DNA of 64,000 bases from contig NZ_JAQUHV010000002.1 of NCBI RefSeq assembly GCF_028681615.1, positions 62,001 to 126,000 of the forward strand, in the 5' to 3' direction. Positions 45,704-54,332 of the stretch are shown here, piece after piece. The notes under the pieces were generated by a model. That model saw only the letters and a list, made by a program, of their open reading frames with translations. It was not told the origin of the DNA and did no database searches. The position numbers were made by a program, and so were the translations under genes. Every line of letters begins with the position of its first letter. The stretch's first letter is position 1. This stretch comes from Sulfuricurvum sp. GTDB lineage: Bacteria > Campylobacterota > Campylobacteria > Campylobacterales > Sulfurimonadaceae.

Positions 45704-47371
45704 ATGAAACACGCATCCGCGGGCAAATACCGCCCTTATCCACAAGTTGATTTGCCAAACCGAGTTTGGCCATCTCGTACCATCACGCACGCCCCAATCT
45801 GGTGCAGTGTCGATCTTCGCGACGGAAACCAGGCGTTGATCACACCGATGAATTTGGATCAAAAACTTTCTCTTTTCAAACTCTTGCTGAAACTCGGATT
45901 TAAAAATATTGAAGTGGGATTCCCGTCCGCATCGAAGGTCGAATTTGACTTTTTGCGTACCTTGGTAGAGCAAAAATTGATTCCCGATGACGTGACGGTT
46001 CAGGTTCTCGTTCAGGCTCGGGAACACTTGATCGACAAGACGTTCGAAGCATTGGCGGGAGTCAAAAAAGCGATCGTCCATTTGTATAATTCGACGTCGG
46101 TCGCCCAGCGCAAGATCGTGTTCGGAAAAGAACAGGACGAGATTGTCGCATTGGCACTCGAAGGTGTCGATATGGTCAAAGCCCGTGCGGAAAAACACGA
46201 CGGCGAGATCATGCTTGAATACTCTCCGGAGAGTTTTACGGGGACGGAGTTGGAATTTGCTGCCCGTATTTGTAATGCCGTGACGGATCGTTGGGAAATC
46301 AGTGCAAGCCGAAAAGTGGTGATCAACTTGCCTGCGACAGTCGAGATGGCGACACCGAACGTGTATGCCGATCAAATCGAGTGGATGAGCCGTCATTTGA
46401 CGAATCGTGAGCACGTATTGATCTCGACGCACACCCACAATGACCGCGGAACCTCGGTTGCGGCGACGGAACTTGCATTGTTAGCAGGGGCAGACCGTGT
46501 CGAGGGGACATTGCTCAGCAACGGCGAGCGTACCGGAAACGTCGATATCATCACCTTGGCATTGAACATGTACACCCAAGGGGTTGATCCGGAGTTGGAT
46601 TTCAGCGATTTGGAAACCGTCGTTCGCATCGTCGAAGAGTGCACCGATATGAAGACCCATGAGCGTCATCCGTATGTCGGAGAGTTGGTCTATACGGCGT
46701 TTTCAGGATCGCACCAAGATGCGATTAACAAAGGGTTGGCGTATCAGCGTGCCAAAGAGGATGCGTTCTGGGAAGTGCCGTACTTGCCGATCGACCCTCA
46801 GGATGTCGGCCGCAATTACGAGGGGATTATCCGTATCAATTCCCAATCGGGCAAAGGGGGCGTAGCCTATGTCCTCGAAGACAAATTCGAGTACTCGCTT
46901 CCGAAAAAAATGCATCCGGAAATCGGACGTATCGTTCAGCAGGTGACCGATGAAGCTGGGCGCGAGCTTACCGCAGATGAAATTTTAGAAATTTTCGAGA
47001 AGACCTATTTCGGCGAACCGCACGACATCGAGTTTGTTGATTATTCGGTCATTTCGGAGAGTGCGAAAGACAAATTGGTCAAATGTGTCCTCGAATATAC
47101 CCATAACGGTAAGACGATCCGAAGCGAAGGACAGGGGAACGGTCCGATCGATGCGTGTAAAAATGCCCTGATGCAGGAGTATTCGCACAATTTTAAAGTC
47201 CTCTCCTACAGCGAGCATTCGCGAGGGGAGCTTTCCAGCGCCGAAGCGGTCGCTTATATCGAGATCCAAACGGAAAGTCTGGAGAAATTTTTCGGAGTCG
47301 GATGCGATAACGATATCACCGTTGCTTCGATCAAAGCGATGTTCAGCGCTCTCAATCGGGCATTTTCGTAA
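45704..47371 (+). CDS. leuA: 2-isopropylmalate synthase (long form)
   Basis: A 555-residue type 2 LeuA. It condenses acetyl-CoA with 2-oxoisovalerate in the first committed step of leucine synthesis. The HMGL-like TIM barrel has SVDLRDGNQALI (about 36-47) and the metal-site HTHNDRGTSVA near 245. The C-terminal regulatory LeuA dimer domain (440-555), which gives leucine feedback, is present. TAGGAG lies before the ATG. It stands alone, not with leuBCD. Confidence 0.95.
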   Translation: MKHASAGKYRPYPQVDLPNRVWPSRTITHAPIWCSVDLRDGNQALITPMNLDQKLSLFKLLLKLGFKNIEVGFPSASKVEFDFLRTLVEQKLIPDDVTVQVLVQAREHLIDKTFEALAGVKKAIVHLYNSTSVAQRKIVFGKEQDEIVALALEGVDMVKARAEKHDGEIMLEYSPESFTGTELEFAARICNAVTDRWEISASRKVVINLPATVEMATPNVYADQIEWMSRHLTNREHVLISTHTHNDRGTSVAATELALLAGADRVEGTLLSNGERTGNVDIITLALNMYTQGVDPELDFSDLETVVRIVEECTDMKTHERHPYVGELVYTAFSGSHQDAINKGLAYQRAKEDAFWEVPYLPIDPQDVGRNYEGIIRINSQSGKGGVAYVLEDKFEYSLPKKMHPEIGRIVQQVTDEAGRELTADEILEIFEKTYFGEPHDIEFVDYSVISESAKDKLVKCVLEYTHNGKTIRSEGQGNGPIDACKNALMQEYSHNFKVLSYSEHSRGELSSAEAVAYIEIQTESLEKFFGVGCDNDITVASIKAMFSALNRAFS

Positions 47372-47379
47372 CTATTCAG

Positions 47380-47412
47380 TCATTCCCAATTATATTGGGA
47401 ATGATAAACTCT
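47380..47412 (+). terminator. Terminator after leuA
   Basis: TCATTCCCAAT (47380-47390) pairs with ATTGGGAATGA (47394-47404) around a three-base loop. The following sequence is A/T rich. On the minus strand it could also end the pseudogene transcript. Confidence 0.65.
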
Positions 47413-47419
47413 TTAATTG

Positions 47420-48136
47420 TCAATTTTCTATCGAAGTTTTAGTCATTCCATATTGATAATCAGCACATGCTTCAATTCCTTTTCCATCTTTTTTAAAATC
47501 TTTATCATAGCCATCTTTTAAATAGGTCAAAATATTTGTAAGATTCTTGATAGGCTCATTTAGTTTAAAATTAGTTGTAATCATAGGATTTGGATAAATT
47601 GGAGTATTGTTTTTAGAAGGTTCAGGTTTAATAATATTTTTCCGAGCTGCTCTAAGATGTGTATATAGAGTATTAATATGTAAATATACAAAATGAACAT
47701 CCTGCAGTACATCATTATGAGAAATTGATACAATTTCCTGACTTTTTAACTCGTTCAACAGTTTCTAAATATCTTCTACACTATCAAAAATTCTATCAAG
47801 ATCAAGATAAGTAATTTTCTCTTTGGATTTTTCATTTTCTAGTGAAATCAATCTCATTTTAATTAAGCATAATTGAAAAATGTATTTCTAACCTGATTTG
47901 AAATTTCTCGCTTTTTTATATTGATAGTAGTGTCAATATTTAAAATAACGGAATATGAAGCAAGAAGTGCAGAAGTGAGTATGCCAAACGCACCAATCAA
48001 AGATAAGTTTTCTTGCCAATTTTGGTATATTAAATACGATAATGATAACAATTAATATTAAAGCAAGACTTCTCAGTAGCATAATAATTGTGCTTGTTGG
48101 TATTCTTAGAAATAATATTTTTTGAATTTTTTTCAT
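47420..48136 (-). pseudogene. Broken membrane-protein gene (two frameshifts, one nonsense)
   Basis: Three reading pieces on the minus strand join into one plausible protein. Piece 1 starts at 48136 (MKKIQKILFLRIPT, a membrane helix). Between about 48051 and 48005 the frame shifts to piece 2 (YQNWQENLSLIGAFGILTS, a second helix, then IKKREISNQVRNTFF). Near 47880 it shifts back: adding one T to the T5 run restores FFQLCLIKMRLISLENEK. An amber TAG at 47765-47767 then interrupts before KLLNELKSQEIVS, and the frame runs on to 47420. The family is not known to me. The region is more AT-rich than its neighbours. Confidence 0.7.
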
Positions 48137-48146
48137 TTATTGCAAT

Positions 48147-48377
48147 TTACGACGCAATCAGTGGAAACCGTTCAGGATGTTCGATAATATCAACGGTGAG
48201 GTCGATATCTAAATCTGGCCAGTATAAATGACCGTTTGAATAGCTCTCGACATTAGCAATCTTGGCTATAGAAGCGTCTTTAAACCACGGGAATGTTTCA
48301 AAAGACATAAATAGCTCTTTACCATCAGTTAGAATCCATACGCCGTTAGGGGAAATGTTGGTGATTTCAGTTTCCAA
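48147..48377 (-). CDS. DUF2442 domain protein
   Basis: A 76-residue protein of the DUF2442 family, with the signature FMSFETFPWFKDASI and LYWPDLDIDLTVD. Such genes often follow a DUF4160 gene, as here, and the pair has been suggested to be toxin-antitoxin-like; its activity is not established. The start is TTG at 48377, chosen because GGGAGG lies six bases before it and the family begins with a similar METEI. It overlaps the upstream gene by 11 bases. Confidence 0.8.
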   Translation of the reverse strand: METEITNISPNGVWILTDGKELFMSFETFPWFKDASIAKIANVESYSNGHLYWPDLDIDLTVDIIEHPERFPLIAS

Positions 48378-48603
48378 AATGTGCCTCCCAAGCTTTTTTA
48401 AATAAATCAAAATTTTCGATTGTCATTGTTTCAATCTCTTTCAAACGAACATTTGAAAGTTTATAACTCGTTGCAATTTCGACAGTCGGTTCAAGCCAAA
48501 GCTTTGCTTCGCCGTCAGGACAAATGACGTGGATATGCATACGTACCTCTTCACGAGAAAAAAAGAAAAAACGGTAATCTTTAATTTTCAGAACGGTTGG
48601 CAC
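48367..48603 (-). CDS. DUF4160 domain protein
   Basis: A 78-residue protein of the DUF4160 family, with the signature FFFFSREEVRMHIHVICPDGEAKLWLEP and the usual length. The start is GTG. It is the first gene of a two-gene unit with the DUF2442 protein. A toxin-antitoxin function is only proposed from the genome context in other bacteria. Confidence 0.8.
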   Translation of the reverse strand: MPTVLKIKDYRFFFFSREEVRMHIHVICPDGEAKLWLEPTVEIATSYKLSNVRLKEIETMTIENFDLFKKAWEAHFGN

Positions 48604-48718
48604 GCTTTATAACCTCATTTAATTTTTTATGAAATATAGTTTAGCAAAAAAGTGACAAAACAAGGCTGAATAGATATTAATCAGCTACAAGTAAAAAGCT
48701 TATTCTTTATTTAACCCC

Positions 48719-48732
48719 TTCTTCGCTATAAT
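48719..48732 (+). promoter_or_regulatory. Sigma-70 promoter of alaS
   Basis: TATAAT at 48727-48732 in the context CTTCGC-TATAAT, as for leuA. Transcription would begin near 48739, 26 bases before the ATG. Confidence 0.65.
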
Positions 48733-48764
48733 CGCGCAATTTTTACCAGTATTGTGAGTAAACC

Positions 48765-51317
48765 ATGATGGATGTCCGCGAAGCCTTTTTGGCCTTTTTT
48801 GAATCAAAACAACACGAACGTGCTGCGAGTTCTCCACTCGTTCCCGATGATGCAACCTTGCTTTTCACCAATGCGGGAATGGTACCGTTCAAGTCGATCT
48901 TTACAGGTGATATCCCAATCCCTGCCAATCCGCGTGCGACCAGTGCGCAAACGTGTATCCGTGCCGGCGGTAAACATAATGACCTTGAAAACGTCGGTCA
49001 TACGGCACGTCACCATACCTTTTTCGAGATGCTCGGAAATTTCAGTTTCGGCGATTATTTCAAAGAAGAAGCGATTGCCTATGCATGGGAATTCGTCACC
49101 TGCGTTATGAAACTTCCGGTCGAAAAACTCTGGGTTACCGTTCACGAATCCGATGACGAAGCCGAAGAAATTTGGAAAAAACATATCGCAGCGGATCGCA
49201 TCATGCGTCTTGGGGATAAAGACAACTTCTGGCAGATGGGAGATACCGGACCGTGCGGACCGTGTTCGGAAATCTTCATCGATCAGGGTGCGGAACATTT
49301 CAACGGGCCGGAAGATTACATGGGGGGAGACGGCGACCGTTTCCTCGAAATCTGGAATCTTGTATTTATGCAGTATGAGCGTAATACCAAAGGCGAATTG
49401 AAACCGTTGCCGAAACCTTCCATCGATACGGGAATGGGATTGGAACGGGCTACGGCTGTTCTCGAAGGGGCGTTAAGCAACTACGATTCTTCCCTCTTTA
49501 TGCCGATTATCAAAAAAGTAGAAGCTCTCATCGGAAAACCGTATGTGTACGCGACCGGTGCATCGTACCGTGTAATCGCCGATCATATTCGTACGGTTAC
49601 GTTCTTGCTTGCGCAGGGGACGAACTTCTCTAACGAAGGGCGCGGATATGTTCTTCGCCGTATCTTACGACGTGCGGTTCGTCACGGGTATTTGCTCGGA
49701 TTTACCAAACCGTTTATGTTTGAAGTAGCCGACAGTGTTGCGGAACTCATGGGGAAACAATATCCGTATATCGTAGAGAAACTTTCCGTCCTAAAAGAGC
49801 AAATCATGCTCGAAGAAGAACGCTTCTTTAAAACGATCGCATCCGGAATCGAACTCTTCAACGAAGAGCTCAAAAATACCAAAGAGACGTTCAGCGGTGA
49901 GGTGGCCTTTAAACTCTACGATACATTCGGATTCCCTCTCGATTTGACCGAAGATATGTTAAAAGAGAAAAATCTCTCTCTCGATGTGGAGACGTTTGAA
50001 ACACTGATGTCCGAACAGCGCAAGCGTGCGAAAGCGGCGTGGAAAGGTTCGGGGGACGCTCATGTAGAAGGGGATTTCAAAACCCTTCTCGAAACGTTCG
50101 GTGTGAATACGTTTATCGGATATGCTTACACCAAAGCGCCGGTTAAAGTTCAAGCCCTTTTAGGGGAGAATTTTGAACGGGTCGATCAATTGCATGCACG
50201 TCAAAGCGGATGGGTGCTTCTCGAAGAGACTCCGTTTTATGCCGAAAGCGGCGGACAATGCGGTGATAGCGGTACACTCGGCGATAAAGCGGTTGTGACC
50301 GATACGAAAAAATTCCACGGGTTGAATCTTTCCCATATCGAGACCAAAGAAACGATCAGCGTCGGTGATACGGTCGAAGCGATCGTCGATCCTTCGCGTA
50401 ACGAGATTGCCAAACATCACTCGGCAACGCACCTCTTGCATTCCGCATTGTATGAGATTTTGGGCGAGCATATTTCACAAGCGGGTTCATTGGTCGAGCA
50501 TAACCGTCTTCGTTTCGACTTTTCTCATCCAAAAGCGATGTCGCATGAAGAGATCGCATTGGTCGAAGAACGGGTCAATTATCATGTCTTCCACGCGTTG
50601 GAAGGGATGACGAGAGAAATGAGCATCGACGAAGCGAAAAAAAGTGGTGCGAAAGCGCAGTTTGGTGAAAAATACGGCGATACGGTACGTGTCGTCAATT
50701 TCGGTACCGCTTCGGTCGAGTTCTGCGGCGGTATCCACGTTGATAATACGGCAACAATCGGAACGTTTGCCATTGTAAAAGAGAGCGGTGTAAGTGCCGG
50801 TGTCCGCCGTATCGAAGCGGTGTGCGGCAATGCGGCGTACAACCTCTTCAAATCACAGCGTCATCTTCTCGAAGAGGTCGAAGCATCGGTTAAAAACCGC
50901 GATGTATTGGCCGGAATCGAGCGGCTGAAAGAGCAAGTCAAAACGCTCAAGCATGAAATGGCGACATTGGCATCGAGTGCGAAAGAAGAACTGAGTGTGA
51001 CTATGATGGGTAATACCGCTGTCGTTGTTGCCGAACTCGGAACGGGTGATATCAAAGAACGTATCGATGAGCTTAAAAATCAGCATGATTCGGTTGCGGT
51101 GATTTTATTCCAAGTGAAAGACGATAAAGTTCTTTTGGCTGCCGGAGCGAAGAACACGACGCTCAAAGCGGGAGATTGGATCAAAGCAATCGCACCTATC
51201 CTCGGCGGAGGCGGAGGCGGTCGTCCTGATTTCGCGCAAGCGGGCGGAAAAGATGTCACAAAAATCGGCGATGCCAAAGAAGCGGCATTGGCGTACGTGA
51301 CCAAGGAACTTAATTAA
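48765..51317 (+). CDS. alaS: Alanyl-tRNA synthetase
   Basis: An 850-residue class II synthetase. The N-terminal catalytic core has TNAGMVPFK and the motif 2 region [17 protein letters not shown], with [13 protein letters not shown] as motif 3. The editing domain carries HHSATHLLH and the C-x3-H half CGGIH, which hydrolyse mischarged Ser- and Gly-tRNA(Ala). The C-terminal Gly-rich C-Ala domain ends with [15 protein letters not shown]. Two adjacent ATG codons open the frame. Complete. Confidence 0.97.
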   Translation: MMDVREAFLAFFESKQHERAASSPLVPDDATLLFTNAGMVPFKSIFTGDIPIPANPRATSAQTCIRAGGKHNDLENVGHTARHHTFFEMLGNFSFGDYFKEEAIAYAWEFVTCVMKLPVEKLWVTVHESDDEAEEIWKKHIAADRIMRLGDKDNFWQMGDTGPCGPCSEIFIDQGAEHFNGPEDYMGGDGDRFLEIWNLVFMQYERNTKGELKPLPKPSIDTGMGLERATAVLEGALSNYDSSLFMPIIKKVEALIGKPYVYATGASYRVIADHIRTVTFLLAQGTNFSNEGRGYVLRRILRRAVRHGYLLGFTKPFMFEVADSVAELMGKQYPYIVEKLSVLKEQIMLEEERFFKTIASGIELFNEELKNTKETFSGEVAFKLYDTFGFPLDLTEDMLKEKNLSLDVETFETLMSEQRKRAKAAWKGSGDAHVEGDFKTLLETFGVNTFIGYAYTKAPVKVQALLGENFERVDQLHARQSGWVLLEETPFYAESGGQCGDSGTLGDKAVVTDTKKFHGLNLSHIETKETISVGDTVEAIVDPSRNEIAKHHSATHLLHSALYEILGEHISQAGSLVEHNRLRFDFSHPKAMSHEEIALVEERVNYHVFHALEGMTREMSIDEAKKSGAKAQFGEKYGDTVRVVNFGTASVEFCGGIHVDNTATIGTFAIVKESGVSAGVRRIEAVCGNAAYNLFKSQRHLLEEVEASVKNRDVLAGIERLKEQVKTLKHEMATLASSAKEELSVTMMGNTAVVVAELGTGDIKERIDELKNQHDSVAVILFQVKDDKVLLAAGAKNTTLKAGDWIKAIAPILGGGGGGRPDFAQAGGKDVTKIGDAKEAALAYVTKELN

Positions 51318-51321
51318 ATTC

Positions 51322-51337
51322 TGCCTCGAACGAGGCA
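51322..51337 (+). terminator. Hairpin after alaS
   Basis: TGCCTCG (51322-51328) pairs with CGAGGCA (51331-51337). No clear T-run follows. The next 60 bases contain a GCGTAGCGTAGC direct repeat and a CGGGG/CTCCG stem (51371-51385). Confidence 0.5.
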
Positions 51338-51410
51338 AGCTTCAGTGCCAAAGCGGCTAGCGTAGCGTAGCGGGGCTTTGCTCCGTTATGCGTTTAAAAG
51401 GAAACTATTT

Positions 51411-51947
51411 ATGAAAGAATTTTTAATCGAAACGTTTGCACACCATCGCAATCTAATCATTTTTCTCCACATCATCAGTGCGGTTATCTGGGTCGGCGGA
51501 ATGATCGCCGTCCGTTTTGCAGTGCATCAGTCGTTGGCACTTATCCCTGATCCGAAACTCCGATTGGAACGATCCGCTCATGTTTTGAAACGTCTCTTTA
51601 CGATTGTATGGCCGTTTGTGATCGTTTTGATCATTACGGCTGTCGTGATGGCGGTAGGATTTCAATTTCGTGCAGCGGCGATGGATGCTTCCGGAAATGT
51701 GATTAACGAATACATGATGAGCGTCTACAATACCGTCCATATCAAAGAAGCGATCTGGCTCATCATGTCGATTAATCTCGGTGCGATGATGTTTCGTCGT
51801 CGTAAGGCTGAAATTGCATTGCGTGAAGGCAATCTGGACGAGGCTAAAAATATGCTCGGTTTGATTGCCAAATACATGGTACCGGTCAATATTGCTCTGG
51901 GCGTAATCGCTATATTTATTGGTGTCGTCCTAAGAAACGTCCATTAA
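51411..51947 (+). CDS. CopD-like four-helix membrane protein
   Basis: A 178-residue protein with four predicted helices (about 13-35, 60-85, 108-128, 147-170). FLHIISAVIWVGGM at the first helix and VHIKEAIW in the third carry histidines like those of the CopD/YcnJ-type and HdeD-like small membrane families. The function is uncertain: copper or heme handling is possible but not shown. The start is ATG at 51411 with AAAAGGA upstream. maf begins four bases after the stop. Confidence 0.55.
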   Translation: MKEFLIETFAHHRNLIIFLHIISAVIWVGGMIAVRFAVHQSLALIPDPKLRLERSAHVLKRLFTIVWPFVIVLIITAVVMAVGFQFRAAAMDASGNVINEYMMSVYNTVHIKEAIWLIMSINLGAMMFRRRKAEIALREGNLDEAKNMLGLIAKYMVPVNIALGVIAIFIGVVLRNVH

Positions 51948-51951
51948 ATAC

Positions 51952-52497
51952 ATGCTGCGTCTCGCTTCTGCTTCCATCACCCGCGCGGAACTCTTAAACG
52001 CTGCGGGTATCTCCTATCTGCAAGAGTCGGTCGATTTCGATGAAGACTCTATCGTAGCGCCTACACCAAAGAATTTTGTCTATCAGGCAACACTCGGAAA
52101 ATACAAAGTCAATCTGGAAAAGTTCGGGTGCAGTGATTATCCGTTGCTTGTTGCCGATACGGTGGTTACGGCTCACGGAAAGATCTTGCGCAAGGCCAAA
52201 GATGAAGACGATGCCCGTCAAATCCTGCAGATGCAAAGCGGTTCGGATGTCGCCATTATCACCTGCATGATCTATAAAACTCCCCGTCTCGAATTGATCG
52301 ATATCTCTTCTACCCATTATTTTTTTAATGTGTTTGACCCTGAGTCGATAGAGCAGTATATACAAAGCGGAGATTGGCGGGGCAAAGCGGGAGCCTGTAT
52401 GGTGGAGGGATTCTGTAAGCCGTATATCCGTGAAGTGCGTGGGTTCGAGAGTACAGCCATGGGGCTTTGTGTCGAAGTATTAAAGCCGTTTTTATGA
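51952..52497 (+). CDS. maf: Maf family nucleoside triphosphate pyrophosphatase
   Basis: A 181-residue Maf protein, which removes pyrophosphate from (modified) dNTP or NTP. Visible motifs are the N-terminal LASASITRAELL, ADTVV with the catalytic acid, and KAGACMVEGF near the C-terminus. The length is slightly short but complete. The stop overlaps the next gene's ATGA by four bases. Confidence 0.88.
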   Translation: MLRLASASITRAELLNAAGISYLQESVDFDEDSIVAPTPKNFVYQATLGKYKVNLEKFGCSDYPLLVADTVVTAHGKILRKAKDEDDARQILQMQSGSDVAIITCMIYKTPRLELIDISSTHYFFNVFDPESIEQYIQSGDWRGKAGACMVEGFCKPYIREVRGFESTAMGLCVEVLKPFL

Positions 52498-53603
52498 TGA
52501 AAAACCCTTATGAAAACGAACTGAAAGCACTCAAACGTGCCGGCCGTTTCCGCGGACGGAGTGTAAGGGATGAAACATTGATCGATGCGGCGTCCAACGA
52601 CTATCTGGGATTGGCCCATCATAAAGAACTCCATCTAAAAGCCTGCGCAACCCTTTCTCAGTACAACGATCATGCTCCGAAAGCCTCCATGCTGGTCAAC
52701 GGCTATCATCCGATTCATCGTCTTTTTGAAGAGGCTTTATGTGCGGCCAACGGGTTTGAAGCGGGGATCGTGATGGGGAGCGGCTTTAATGCCAATATCG
52801 GCCTTATCGAAGCCCTCGTTCGCAAAGGCGATGTTTTGCTGATGGACGAAGAATATCATGCCAGCGGTGTGGCAGGGGCACGTATGTGTGAGGGGGAAGT
52901 GATCTTTTTTACCCACAATGATTCCGGATCGTTTAAAGAGGCATTGAAACGTGCCCACGGCAAGCGGACGATCGTTGCCGTTGAGGGGATCTACTCTATG
53001 GGGGGCGATCTTGTACCGCGTGAGATTATCGAACTTGCCATAGAGCATGAAACGATTTTGATTTTGGATGAAGCGCACAGCAGCGGGGTAATCGGGGAAC
53101 ATTTGATGGGGATACTCGATCATTACGGTATCGCCCCGACCCCGTTAATGATCAAAATGGGGACATTAGGCAAAGCGTACGGAAGTTTCGGTGCGTATGT
53201 TCTCTCATCCAAGCATATTAGTGAGTATCTGATCAACCGTGCCAAAAATGTCATCTATGCAACTGCACCCTCGCTTTATGATACGGCGTTGGCACATCAC
53301 TCGCTGGACTATATCCAAAGCCATACTCAAATATTGCAGGAGCAAATCGTGCTTCGTCAAAACATTATTTTAGAAACGCTCGGTATCGAATGTGCCGGTC
53401 TGATCGTCCCGATTGAAATCGGGGATAATCACGAGGTGATGCGGTTGCAGGAGCAGATAAAAAATGAGCTGGGGATGCACGTCGGTGCAATCCGTCAGCC
53501 GACGGTCAAAAAAGCGATACTTCGCCTCATTGCGAGACTCGATATCGATGCGGCTCTTTTACGCCGGGCGTGTGAGAGATTAACGCAGATTTGGGTAAAA
53601 TAG
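52494..53603 (+). CDS. bioF: BioF-like PLP-dependent acyl-transferring enzyme
   Basis: A 369-residue alpha-oxoamine synthase. The PLP lysine is in MGTLGKAYGSFGAYV, the pyridine-N Asp is in LILDEAHSSGVIG, and the N-terminal DAASNDYLGLAHH is the family entry motif. BioF makes 7-keto-8-aminopelargonate in biotin synthesis from pimeloyl thioester and alanine; glycine acetyltransferase (Kbl) is the main alternative. Length and the short N-terminus favour BioF. ATG at 52494 or 52497 overlaps the maf stop. No other bio gene is adjacent. Confidence 0.75.
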   Translation: MMKNPYENELKALKRAGRFRGRSVRDETLIDAASNDYLGLAHHKELHLKACATLSQYNDHAPKASMLVNGYHPIHRLFEEALCAANGFEAGIVMGSGFNANIGLIEALVRKGDVLLMDEEYHASGVAGARMCEGEVIFFTHNDSGSFKEALKRAHGKRTIVAVEGIYSMGGDLVPREIIELAIEHETILILDEAHSSGVIGEHLMGILDHYGIAPTPLMIKMGTLGKAYGSFGAYVLSSKHISEYLINRAKNVIYATAPSLYDTALAHHSLDYIQSHTQILQEQIVLRQNIILETLGIECAGLIVPIEIGDNHEVMRLQEQIKNELGMHVGAIRQPTVKKAILRLIARLDIDAALLRRACERLTQIWVK

Positions 53604-53607
53604 CGCG

Positions 53608-54306
53608 ATGAATATCATTGCGATTGATCGGCTCAAAATCACCCATAATGATACCGTTTTGGTGGATCTGTCGTTTGAAATTCGGCGTTCATTGGCATTA
53701 GTCGGGCAAAGCGGGAGCGGTAAATCGCTTACGTTAAAGGCTCTTTTGGGGATGTCGGATACGAGCTTGAACATTCTTCTGGAAAAACGATGTGATTTTG
53801 AGTGGAGATTGGGCAAATCAGTGGCTCTTGTTCCTCAAAATCCGTTCACGGCATTATCGCCGTTGACTCGAATCAAAGATCAAATGTTCCTCCCAAAAGA
53901 GCGCAGTTTAGAACTCTTTTCCCTTTTGGGTCTGGATGTGGTATTGCTGGATCGATTTCCGCCTGAACTCTCAGGGGGGCAGTTGCAGCGAGTCGTTGTC
54001 GCGATAGCTTTGGGCTCCTACCCGAAACTGCTGCTGCTGGATGAGCCGACAACCGCACTCGATCCCGCCTCAAAAGAGGTTATGATTACGTTGTTAAAAA
54101 CATTACAAGATAAAATGGGATTCAAGATGCTGTTTGTCACTCACGACATGGGTGTGGCGTCGGCATTATGCGAAGATATTTGTGTGATTCGCGAAGGGCG
54201 CATGATCGAGCAGGGGGTGATCGAAGAGGTGACCCGTTCTCCAAAAGAGCGTTATACCCAAGCGTTAATCGACGCCGAGTTTAAAACCAGAGGATTCAGA
54301 CATTGA
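53608..54306 (+). CDS. Oligopeptide/nickel-type ABC transporter ATP-binding protein
   Basis: A 232-residue ATPase. Walker A GQSGSGKS is at about 33-40, the signature LSGGQLQ at about 118-124, Walker B LLLLDEPTTALD near 140-150, and the H-loop THDMGVA follows. It is closest to the DppD/OppD/NikD type. No permease or binding-protein gene is near. It begins four bases after bioF and ends overlapping an open frame before the PBP gene. Confidence 0.8.
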   Translation: MNIIAIDRLKITHNDTVLVDLSFEIRRSLALVGQSGSGKSLTLKALLGMSDTSLNILLEKRCDFEWRLGKSVALVPQNPFTALSPLTRIKDQMFLPKERSLELFSLLGLDVVLLDRFPPELSGGQLQRVVVAIALGSYPKLLLLDEPTTALDPASKEVMITLLKTLQDKMGFKMLFVTHDMGVASALCEDICVIREGRMIEQGVIEEVTRSPKERYTQALIDAEFKTRGFRH

Positions 54307-54332
54307 TAGAAGAACTGCCGCTAAGGAAGAGA

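Noticed and set aside
47863-48051. Separate 62-codon membrane gene
   Set aside because: It begins only at a TTG within the hydrophobic run and joins smoothly to frames on both sides; better read as the middle of a broken gene.
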